DNA of 12,564 bases from Candidatus Uhrbacteria bacterium RIFOXYB2_FULL_45_11 (GTDB lineage Bacteria; Patescibacteriota; Patescibacteriia; UBA9934; GWF2-40-263), in NCBI GenBank assembly GCA_001791715.1, contig MGFD01000014.1, forward strand, positions 1 through 12,564. Reading direction: 5' to 3'. This document shows positions 1-4,479 of this stretch, piece by piece. Position 1 is the first letter of the stretch; every line of letters starts with the position of its first letter. A program made the translations under genes and the position numbers. Below the pieces are notes generated by a model. That model saw only the letters and a program-made list of their open reading frames with translations. It was not told where the DNA came from and did not search any database.

Positions 1-458
1 TCTTCCCAGTTGTCATATCCCATTGCACCCTTCACCGCGCTTGAACTCACGGATGCAAGCTCGTCCGGCGGACGAACAAAAACGGTTTGCATCTCGTACG
101 TGATTTTTCGTGCGTTGAAAATGCGACGAACCATGTCTTGTGCTTCGGCCTCAACTTGATAATCGTTCAAGCCGCGCACGCCGCGCAAGACCCAGTGTGC
201 ATCGATGTTCATCACAAAGTCGTGCAAGTATTTTGTTCCGCAAAACGCAACCTCCACATTCGGAAGATGCGCCGTGCATGCACGAATTTGCTCTATGCGT
301 TCTTCGATCGAAAACATGGAGCTCTTTTTCTTGGTCGGATTGATCGCAACCGCGATCACAAGTTTGTCGAAGAGTTTCGATCCTTGTTCCGCAACCCACA
401 GATGACCTTTGGTAAACAGATCGAATGAACCTGCGTAAACACCAACCGTGTGACTCAT
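1..458 (-). CDS. coaD: Phosphopantetheine adenylyltransferase (partial, C-terminus off the left edge)
   Basis: CoaD transfers AMP from ATP to 4'-phosphopantetheine, giving dephospho-CoA, the penultimate step of CoA synthesis in the cytosol. Reading the minus strand from ATG at 458 gives 152 visible residues. The nucleotidyltransferase signature YAGSFDLFTKGHLWV lies near residues 8-22 with the T-x-G-H box at 16-19. A basic NPTKKK follows near residue 40, then the LRGVRGLNDYQVEAEAQDM block typical of the family, and an SSSAVK motif close to the end. The family is about 160 aa, so only roughly the last 10-20 residues are missing. The ATG overlaps the coaE stop (ATGA), and a TGGAGA ribosome binding site lies 6 nt upstream inside coaE, so the two are translationally coupled. 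Every core motif expected is present. The call is confident. Confidence 0.95.
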   Translation of the reverse strand, partial: MSHTVGVYAGSFDLFTKGHLWVAEQGSKLFDKLVIAVAINPTKKKSSMFSIEERIEQIRACTAHLPNVEVAFCGTKYLHDFVMNIDAHWVLRGVRGLNDYQVEAEAQDMVRRIFNARKITYEMQTVFVRPPDELASVSSSAVKGAMGYDNWE

Positions 459-1075
459 GATTTTTCTCCAACGAGTTGAGCGTGCAAATCCTTCACTCGA
501 CGCTCGAGCTCGGGAAGGGAACAGAACGTGTCGATCACATGCGTCGCAAGCGCGATCTTTTTTTCTTGCGGCCATTGCTTTGCAACGCGCGCATCAAACT
601 GCGCACGTGTCAGATTCGGACGTCCCGGAATTTCACGTGCAAGCACGCGACGAAGTTGTTCTTCTTCATCACATGCAACGACGATAATTTCGCGCAGATC
701 GATAAAATATTTTTCCGCACCTACTTCAAACAAGATTGCGTTTTCTATGACATGAATCTTTTCCGGCTGTTTTCCAACGCGAAACATTATTTCCGCCATG
801 ACATGCAAAGCCGCAAACGATTCAAGTGTTGTGCGCTTTTCATCATCTGCAAAAATCACTTCACTGATTGCCCCAATCTGTGGCACACCATCAATATACA
901 CATGTCCGCCGATCAAAAATCGCACATAGTCACGTACAAATCGTTCGTTCAGCATCTCTCGCCAGATGAGATCTGTGTTGTACACAACCACATCCGGAAA
1001 TTTCGCGAGCAATTCCGCGACAGTACTTTTCCCGCAACCCATGTTACCCGTGAGGCCAATCATACGAGGGTTCAT
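455..1075 (-). CDS. coaE: Dephospho-CoA kinase
   Basis: CoaE phosphorylates the ribose 3'-OH of dephospho-CoA to make CoA. The 206-aa product is of normal family length. A P-loop, GLTGNMGCGKST, spans residues 7-18. The family's usual DAD-type motif after it reads NTDLIWRE here. ENAILFEVGAE corresponds to the conserved 'PLLFE' region, and IIVVACDEEEQLRRVLARE followed by Q..PQEKK..LATHVIDT matches the C-terminal half (VIVV..., Q, K, A..VIDN). The start at 1075 was chosen because the P-loop follows at once and an AGAGGAGA ribosome binding site sits 7 nt upstream; longer in-frame starts would run into the promoter. It is first in an operon with coaD, overlapping by 4 nt. The gene is relatively G+C-rich compared with the hydrolase upstream. 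Confidence 0.93.
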   Translation of the reverse strand: MNPRMIGLTGNMGCGKSTVAELLAKFPDVVVYNTDLIWREMLNERFVRDYVRFLIGGHVYIDGVPQIGAISEVIFADDEKRTTLESFAALHVMAEIMFRVGKQPEKIHVIENAILFEVGAEKYFIDLREIIVVACDEEEQLRRVLAREIPGRPNLTRAQFDARVAKQWPQEKKIALATHVIDTFCSLPELERRVKDLHAQLVGEKS

Positions 1076-1137
1076 CTTGTTTCTCCTCTGAAAGGCACAA
1101 TGCCCGTCGAAGTGTGTAATGAGCGATCCTGAATGGA

Positions 1138-1165
1138 ACACTATCGATTTTCACCAAAAAGTCAA
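1138..1165 (-). promoter_or_regulatory. Promoter of the coaE-coaD operon
   Basis: On the minus strand TTGACT (1165-1160) is followed after 16 nt by TAGTGT (1143-1138). The -35 is good and the -10 weak. It lies between the upstream terminator and the coaE ribosome binding site, and no other sigma-70-like pair was seen in this gap. Confidence 0.5.
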
Positions 1166-1177
1166 GGGGGGCAACAG

Positions 1178-1205
1178 AAAAAACAACTGTCTAGCAGTTG
1201 TTTTT
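1178..1205 (-). terminator. Intrinsic terminator of the alpha/beta hydrolase gene
   Basis: An 11-bp perfect inverted repeat (1179-1189 with 1195-1205, core CAACTG/CAGTTG, 5-nt loop) is followed on the minus strand by a U-run (A-run at 1178-1183 on plus). The hydrolase stop codon lies in the loop. Confidence 0.8.
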
Positions 1206-1787
1206 AATCACTTCAACAAGCTCGGGAAAATCCGTCGCGTGAAAATGTCCGCGATCATTAAACGAAATGAAATGTGCGCTCGGTAATTCGTGCATGTAAG
1301 ATTCTGCGTTCGCATAAGGAACGATCTCATCGTCTTTACTCTGGAAGAGATATATTTTTCCCGCCTGCTCTTCAAGTTTCTTCAACGGAAGTTCGAGAGC
1401 AAAATCTGCAATAGTCTCCTTTGATGTATCAAACGGTGGAGCAACAAGAAGCGTTGCAGAAATACGTTTTGGAAATGTTTCTTCAGACAAATATTTTGCA
1501 AGAAAAATTCCGCCGAGGGAATGTCCAATCAGGATCACACCGTCTTGTATAAATGGAATATGTTTCTCAAACCAAATTTTCCACTCAAGATATTTTGCAT
1601 TGTTCGCATTTGGCATGCGCGGTTGAATCACATCAAAGTCATTTCCAAGCGTATCTTTAAGTGATTGATTCCAGCCCTTAAAGGTTGCACGGGATAGATC
1701 CAAATCAATCGATCGAAGATTCTCAAGATACGCTTCATATGCATGAAAAGCATCACCACCATGAATCGTAAATACTTGTTGTTTCAT
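1191..1787 (-). CDS. Alpha/beta hydrolase (RBBP9/YdeN-like serine hydrolase)
   Basis: This 198-aa protein is a small cytosolic alpha/beta hydrolase. The nucleophile elbow LIGHSLGG places the catalytic Ser at residue 90. An acidic residue in SKDDEIVPYANAESY (Asp152 or Asp153) and His181 in FNDRGHFHATDFPEL complete a plausible triad. The N-terminal VFTIHGGDAF is the strand and oxyanion turn seen in RBBP9/YdeN-type proteins, where the family is about 180-200 aa. The substrate cannot be told from sequence. The start at 1787 was preferred over in-frame upstream codons because the conserved core begins at once and because a TATGAT box lies only 9 nt upstream, so the mRNA is probably leaderless. There is no SD. 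The gene stands alone, closed by a terminator overlapping its stop and divergent from the tRNA locus. It is A+T-rich compared with coaE. Confidence 0.85.
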   Translation of the reverse strand: MKQQVFTIHGGDAFHAYEAYLENLRSIDLDLSRATFKGWNQSLKDTLGNDFDVIQPRMPNANNAKYLEWKIWFEKHIPFIQDGVILIGHSLGGIFLAKYLSEETFPKRISATLLVAPPFDTSKETIADFALELPLKKLEEQAGKIYLFQSKDDEIVPYANAESYMHELPSAHFISFNDRGHFHATDFPELVEVIKNNC

Positions 1788-1796
1788 ATGCAATCG

Positions 1797-1823
1797 ATCA
1801 TAACATTGATTGACAGAAATCAA
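1797..1823 (-). promoter_or_regulatory. Putative promoter of the hydrolase gene, overlapping the divergent tRNA promoter
   Basis: On the minus strand TTGATT (1823-1818) and TATGAT (1802-1797) are 15 nt apart, which is shorter than ideal. Transcription would begin within about 3 nt of the ATG at 1787. The element lies on the opposite strand across the -35 of the tRNA promoter. Confidence 0.4.
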
Positions 1824-1838
1824 AAAAACAATTATATT
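1810..1838 (+). promoter_or_regulatory. Strong promoter of the tRNA-Arg locus
   Basis: TTGACA (1810-1815) and TATATT (1833-1838) are separated by 17 nt, close to the sigma-70 consensus. The predicted start near 1845 leaves a leader of about 50 nt before the first tRNA sequence at 1895. Confidence 0.8.
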
Positions 1839-1861
1839 TACCCTGGTTTTACTGCCTGTTT

Positions 1862-1977
1862 GTTCAGGAATAAAAACAGAAATTTTAACCACATGGCCTG
1901 GTAGCTCAGTTGGATATCGCTTCGCTGATATTGCGTCGCCTCGTTCAGGAACAAAAAAGATAGATTTTAAATACCCT
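1862..1977 (+). repeat. Duplicated tRNA leader (copies 1862-1894 and 1943-1977)
   Basis: The sequence just upstream of the outer tRNA 5' piece and the one just upstream of the inner tRNA are clearly related. Both begin GTTCAGGAA, continue with an A-run and AGA, then ATTTTAA, and end directly at GGCC of a tRNA. This indicates that a leader-plus-tRNA unit was duplicated in tandem and that the inner tRNA came with its own leader. Confidence 0.7.
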
Positions 1978-2080
1978 GGCCCGATAGCTCAGTTGGATAG
2001 AGCAGGGGACTTCTAAGCCCAAGGTCACTGGTTCAACTCCAGTTCGGGCCACCAGATTTAAAATCTATCTTTTTTGTTCC
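1948..2080. repeat. Perfect 25-bp inverted repeat flanking the inner tRNA
   Basis: The arms 1948-1972 and 2056-2080 are exact reverse complements over 25 bp (outer ends GGAAC...GTTCC). The inner tRNA lies between them with 5 nt on its left and 1 nt on its right. In RNA this would clamp the tRNA at the tip of a long helix. The left arm is part of the duplicated tRNA leader, so the right arm is the derived inverted copy. Confidence 0.9.
1978..2054 (+). tRNA. tRNA-Arg (anticodon UCU), CCA encoded
   Basis: The gene is an uninterrupted 77-nt tRNA: acceptor GGCCCGA paired with TCGGGCC over 7 bp, D-stem GCTC/GAGC, D-loop AGTTGGATA, anticodon loop CTTCTAA (anticodon TCT), variable loop AGGTC, T-stem ACTGG/CCAGT, T-loop TTCAACT, discriminator A and encoded CCA. 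The anticodon stem is unusual: GGGGA faces GCCCA, leaving three G-C pairs (28-42, 29-41, 30-40) and purine-purine oppositions at both ends (27-43 and 31-39). It would decode AGA and AGG arginine codons. It lies inside the D-loop insertion of a second tRNA-Arg and is flanked by a 25-bp inverted repeat. It must be transcribed from the promoter at 1810 because no closer promoter is visible. Confidence 0.88.
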
Positions 2081-2136
2081 CTCACTCCAGCTAGCAATAG
2101 AGCAGGAGACTTCTAAGCCCAAGGTCACTGGTTCGA

Positions 2137-2214
2137 TGTGTGAATGAGTGAGCGTAATAATCAAATTCGATTTGATTATTACCGAGCGAATGAACGCAAT
2201 ATGACGAAGTCATA
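2137..2214 (+). mobile_element. 78-bp insertion in the T-loop of the outer tRNA
   Basis: The insert splits the T-loop between TTCGA and CT. In order it contains a left end with GAATGAGTGAGCG (to 2153), a 13-bp perfect hairpin (2154-2166 with 2170-2182, loop TCG), CGAGCGAATGAACGCAATA, and a 6-bp hairpin TATGAC-GAA-GTCATA (2200-2214). It lacks an ORF. Its parts match, in order and partly in sequence, those of the D-loop insert read in reverse. No group I intron core is apparent in so short a segment. Confidence 0.45.
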
Positions 2215-2233
2215 CTCCAGTCCAGGCCACCAT

Positions 2234-2266
2234 AAAAATCTTTCGATTATATCGAAGGATTTTTTG
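2234..2266. terminator. Bidirectional intrinsic terminator between the tRNA locus and the TrmB gene
   Basis: The arms 2234-2247 and 2251-2264 pair over 14 bp with one G-T, loop of 3 nt, with a T-run on the plus strand and an A-run on the other side. It starts 2 nt after the outer tRNA CCA and contains the stop codon of the minus-strand regulator gene, so it can serve both. Confidence 0.85.
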
Positions 2267-3014
2267 TTTCTTTATACATCACCTGTTTTGTTCCGTCCCA
2301 AATCATTTCAAAAATAAATCGAAACGTTTGTGCAAGCAAAGGACTTGTAATAATCGTTCCAAAAATAGGTTCACTCAAGGTAATTAATGCGATGTGATCA
2401 TTCCATACCAAAATATCTGTTGGAAAGTCTGTATACTTTTCGGGCAATATTTTAAAGGTGTACAGCTCTTTGAGAATCTCTTGTGTTTCTTTTAATCCAA
2501 CCTGTTGCGATGAATTTGTGATGAGATCAAACACCATGACATGATTGTCCTTAAGTACTTTTTCAAATGCTAAAAAAAATTTAGGGTCCTGTTCCGCAAG
2601 CTTTTTTGTTGAACCAATCGCAAATAATTTATCTGTTTCCATTGCCTGCCAATAAATCTCTTTTACCTGTTCAAAACCATCATAAAACCGAATCTTCGGT
2701 TTATTCTTTTGTGTTGCATGAAGCGCACGCAAATCCGGCAAAAGCCGTTCGATCACTTCTTGTTTTTTTTGAATGGATCGCAAAAGTGCTTCTGGATCCA
2801 TTGCGATATATACTTTACGATTATTCTTTTCTTGTTGTTCAATCAATCCATTCTCTTTTAAAGAGCCTAAGATGTTATAGCAGTTCGTGCGTGCAATGCT
2901 GGTACCTTTTGCAATTTCCGGAGGCGTCGAAAGACCATTTTCAAGCACATACAAATAAACCTTTATTTCAGATTTGGTCAGATTTAATCCGAGCAGTTCT
3001 TGTTCTAATGCCAT
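2247..3014 (-). CDS. TrmB-family transcriptional regulator
   Basis: The 255-aa product has an N-terminal winged helix of the TrmB type: LNLTKSEIKVYLYVLENGLSTPPEIAKGTSIARTNCYNILGSLKENGLIEQ, within roughly residues 10-62, followed by a wing rich in charged residues and a helix with ERLLPDLRAL. The rest (from about residue 90, IRFYDGFEQVKEIYWQAM) is the effector-like domain common in TrmB proteins of Patescibacteria; no sugar-binding motif can be identified. The start ATG at 3014 was chosen over a TTG at 3032 because it lies downstream of a clear promoter (TATAAA at 3043-3038); the leader is then under 20 nt and lacks an SD. It is divergent from the gene at 3174, and a dyad between the two promoters is a candidate binding site. 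The ligand and targets are unknown. Confidence 0.85.
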   Translation of the reverse strand: MALEQELLGLNLTKSEIKVYLYVLENGLSTPPEIAKGTSIARTNCYNILGSLKENGLIEQQEKNNRKVYIAMDPEALLRSIQKKQEVIERLLPDLRALHATQKNKPKIRFYDGFEQVKEIYWQAMETDKLFAIGSTKKLAEQDPKFFLAFEKVLKDNHVMVFDLITNSSQQVGLKETQEILKELYTFKILPEKYTDFPTDILVWNDHIALITLSEPIFGTIITSPLLAQTFRFIFEMIWDGTKQVMYKETKNPSI

Positions 3015-3037
3015 ACAAAAAATTAGTGTCAATCAAA

Positions 3038-3066
3038 TTTATACCATATTTTAATTTTAAATGCAA
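3038..3066 (-). promoter_or_regulatory. Promoter of the TrmB gene
   Basis: On the minus strand TTGCAT (3066-3061) and TATAAA (3043-3038) are separated by exactly 17 nt. Transcription would begin near 3031, giving a leader of about 17 nt. Confidence 0.7.
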
Positions 3067-3068
3067 TA

Positions 3069-3107
3069 AATCATGATAATGGTATTAAATACGATATATA
3101 CATGATT
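3069..3107. promoter_or_regulatory. Nested dyad symmetry, candidate operator between divergent promoters
   Basis: Outer arms AATCATG (3069-3075) and CATGATT (3101-3107) are perfect inverted repeats, and an inner palindrome GTATT-A-AATAC (3082-3092) has nearly the same centre (3087-3088). The outer right arm overlaps the -35 box of the plus-strand promoter and the left arm borders the -35 of the minus-strand promoter. Binding by the adjacent TrmB-type regulator is an inference. Confidence 0.45.
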
Positions 3108-3134
3108 GACAAATACGTCAAAAAAGGGTATCCT
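3106..3134 (+). promoter_or_regulatory. Strong promoter of the 173-aa hypothetical gene
   Basis: A consensus TTGACA (3106-3111) is followed after 17 nt by TATCCT (3129-3134). The predicted start near 3141 leaves a leader of about 33 nt with an AAGGAG ribosome binding site. Confidence 0.8.
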
Positions 3135-3173
3135 GTACGGTTATGAATCACATAACACCCACAAGGAGAAGAG

Positions 3174-3695
3174 ATGGAAATGACGATTTACGAAGACGTT
3201 GCACATTCAATGTACCCAAATAAAGTGGAAATCATTCCGCTTTCTACACGAACCGGCGTTTTCCTTCTACGCATAAAGGAAATTCCAAATTTCGCGATTC
3301 TTCTATGGTCTGAAGCTTGGCGAGACGCAACGTCTAAAATCTTCATAAAACCGGCTCCAGAATACGAAGAAACATCACATCGAAAATACTCAGTAGTCTG
3401 CATTTGCTGCATCCCATCTTTATTCACCGGAAAATACGCAACTAGTTTGGAAGAGCAAAATGAAATACGAAATGATTTCAACACAGAATTATTTCAAGAG
3501 CTCGACAAAGTATGTCTCGCACAGGGAATCACAACTGTTTTCATTCGACACAAAATGAATTTATGTACAGAAATTGTGCAATTTGAAGATTATTCATTTC
3601 TTCTGTCTGTCCTGTGCAAGGTTTGCACGGGTTCTAGAGTATTTGAGGCAATGAAGTTTGTTGCCAATCAGGGATGCTGGAGAGGGAATTGTTAA
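3174..3695 (+). CDS. Hypothetical protein, no family recognised
   Basis: I do not recognise this 173-aa protein. It reads as a soluble alpha/beta protein without a signal peptide or membrane segment. Cysteines cluster in SVVCICCIPSLF (about residues 73-84) and again in LCKVCTGS and GCWRGNC near the C-terminus, but the spacing is not a clear zinc-ribbon pattern. A mixed charged stretch, SLEEQNEIRNDFNTELFQELDKVC, separates them. The reading frame is well supported: consensus promoter, AAGGAG ribosome binding site 5 nt before the ATG at 3174 (a second ATG at 3180 lies 11 nt from it), and a strong terminator after the stop. It is monocistronic and divergent from the TrmB gene, so it may be that regulator's target. 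It is A+T-rich. Confidence 0.75.
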   Translation: MEMTIYEDVAHSMYPNKVEIIPLSTRTGVFLLRIKEIPNFAILLWSEAWRDATSKIFIKPAPEYEETSHRKYSVVCICCIPSLFTGKYATSLEEQNEIRNDFNTELFQELDKVCLAQGITTVFIRHKMNLCTEIVQFEDYSFLLSVLCKVCTGSRVFEAMKFVANQGCWRGNC

Positions 3696-3713
3696 AAAGG
3701 AAGAGTCCTCTTG

Positions 3714-3757
3714 GCGTAAACATTGAGAATACATTCTCTTGTTTGCGCTTTTTTTTA
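3714..3757 (+). terminator. Intrinsic terminator of the hypothetical gene
   Basis: A long two-part stem (GCGTAAACA at 3714-3722 with TGTTTGCGC at 3740-3748, and GAGAA/TTCTC inside with a 4-nt loop) is followed by eight T residues. Confidence 0.85.
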
Positions 3758-3772
3758 TAAAAAATTCTTCAC

Positions 3773-3801
3773 AAAAAATACACGAGTCTCGTGTATTTTT
3801 T
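3773..3801. terminator. Bidirectional terminator downstream of the PfkB-type kinase gene
   Basis: A 13-bp perfect stem (3773-3785 with 3789-3801, core ATACACGA/TCGTGTAT, 3-nt loop) has A- and T-runs on its two sides. It abuts the kinase stop codon and also backs up the preceding plus-strand terminator. Confidence 0.8.
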
Positions 3802-4478
3802 TATTGCTCCGATAGGGATTTTGAAACAAAATCTGCGGCGAACTCAGCGGCTTTCTCAGGCTCATCTCCACGATATCGCGCAACGGCATATGCCGCCACA
3901 AAACGATCTCCGGCTCCAAGTGCATGTGTCACAACAACGGGTCTCACAGGGATTTGATATGCAATACCTTTTTCCCAAACCGTAACGCTCTGTGATCCTC
4001 GTGTAATGATAAGCTCGCGTTGTTTTTGTTCTTCGCGTAATTGCGCCGGAAGTTTTTCAAACTCTTCTTCTGTAACTTTTACACAAGAAATTTTTTTCCA
4101 AACTTCTTGAGAAGAAATCTCTTCTTTTCCCTTTGCACTTCGTAAATACCCTTGAAGATCAACAAGTGTGAATCTGATTCCTTCCGGCAAATCTTGTAGA
4201 GCAAATTCTTGATCGACTGTTGAAACAATGATCGCATCTGCTTGGATTCTTTTTGGAATCAGAATCGGCTTTACCTCAACCAATTTTCCTCTTTCTTCAC
4301 CATCGATGAGCGCAATGGAAACAATCGCCGGCTTGCTACCTGAATAAATAATCGGTTCAACAGAAAGCGAACGTAACGCATTTTGAATGTAATAAGCGGG
4401 TCCGCCCGGGAGAATCGAGGTTGTTCCATTTCGTTCAAAGTGATCTTCTGCAAAACTTGCAATGACAACAATGGACAT
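3801..4478 (-). CDS. PfkB-family (ribokinase-like) carbohydrate kinase, short form
   Basis: PfkB-family kinases phosphorylate sugars, nucleosides or related small molecules with ATP. This 225-aa protein has an N-terminal glycine turn, LPGGPAYYIQNALRSL (about residues 23-38), corresponding to the substrate-side GG..N/A..A region. It also has the C-terminal anion-hole and catalytic-base motif HALGAGDRF with Asp191, followed by the helix AAYAVARYRGDEPEKAAEFA. The Thr of the usual DTxGAGD is displaced (THALGAGD). The family is normally around 300 aa, so this is a reduced version and the lid is probably minimal. The substrate cannot be assigned. The start at 4478 lies 1 nt after the stop of the upstream M20 peptidase gene and there is no SD, so translation is probably coupled. 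The two genes form an operon closed by the terminator at 3773-3801. Confidence 0.8.
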   Translation of the reverse strand: MSIVVIASFAEDHFERNGTTSILPGGPAYYIQNALRSLSVEPIIYSGSKPAIVSIALIDGEERGKLVEVKPILIPKRIQADAIIVSTVDQEFALQDLPEGIRFTLVDLQGYLRSAKGKEEISSQEVWKKISCVKVTEEEFEKLPAQLREEQKQRELIITRGSQSVTVWEKGIAYQIPVRPVVVTHALGAGDRFVAAYAVARYRGDEPEKAAEFAADFVSKSLSEQ

Positions 4479-4479
4479 A

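Larger units (their letters stand above)
1917..2096 (-). mobile_element. Insertion in the D-loop of the outer tRNA, carrying a complete tRNA-Arg
   Basis: Read on the minus strand the 180-bp insert has four parts: a left end containing GAGTGAG (2096-2081), one arm of a long palindrome (2080-2056), the inner tRNA, and the other arm (1972-1948) followed by a right end (1946-1914) with GACGCAATAT and a small hairpin with a GAA loop. The same order of parts occurs in the T-loop insertion at 2137-2214. No ORF is present. I do not recognise the family; calling it a mobile element is an inference from the two related copies inside tRNA loops. Confidence 0.45.
1895..2232 (+). pseudogene. Interrupted (split) tRNA-Arg(UCU) gene with insertions in the D-loop and T-loop
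   Basis: Three collinear pieces make one tRNA: 1895-1916 (acceptor GGCCTGG, TA, D-stem GCTC, D-loop), 2097-2136 (GAGC, anticodon arm with CTTCTAA loop, variable loop, ACTGG, TTCGA) and 2215-2232 (end of T-loop, CCAGT, CCAGGCC, A, CCA). Joined, they give perfect 7-bp acceptor, 4-bp D and 5-bp T stems. The acceptor differs from the inner tRNA at two base pairs, both compensated. The anticodon stem is poor: GGAGA against GCCCA leaves only two Watson-Crick pairs. The insertions are 1917-2096 and 2137-2214; an ATA triplet flanks the first on both sides, so its border is ambiguous by 3 nt. A terminator starts just after the CCA. It is either a pseudogene or a gene needing removal of two inserts. 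I class it as a pseudogene by default because no known bacterial splicing signal is visible. Confidence 0.65.

Noticed and set aside
476..1132. Long plus-strand ORF opposite coaE
   Set aside because: It is an antisense shadow; the minus-strand frame has P-loop and CoaE motifs and a ribosome binding site.
1895..2232. Group I or group II self-splicing introns in the outer tRNA
   Set aside because: The inserts are 180 nt (of which 77 are a tRNA) and 78 nt, lie in the D- and T-loops, and show no recognisable catalytic core.
1895..2232. Simple tandem array of three independent tRNAs
   Set aside because: The first and last pieces each lack what the other has and pair perfectly with each other (acceptor 7 bp, T-stem 5 bp), so they are better read as one split gene around a full copy. 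The duplicated leader does show that a tandem duplication was part of its history.
2247..3014. Archaeal origin suggested by a TrmB-type regulator and an MfnA-like decarboxylase
   Set aside because: Consensus sigma-70 promoters, Rho-independent terminators and bacterial-type TrpS and CoaD indicate a bacterium; TrmB proteins are also found in bacteria.
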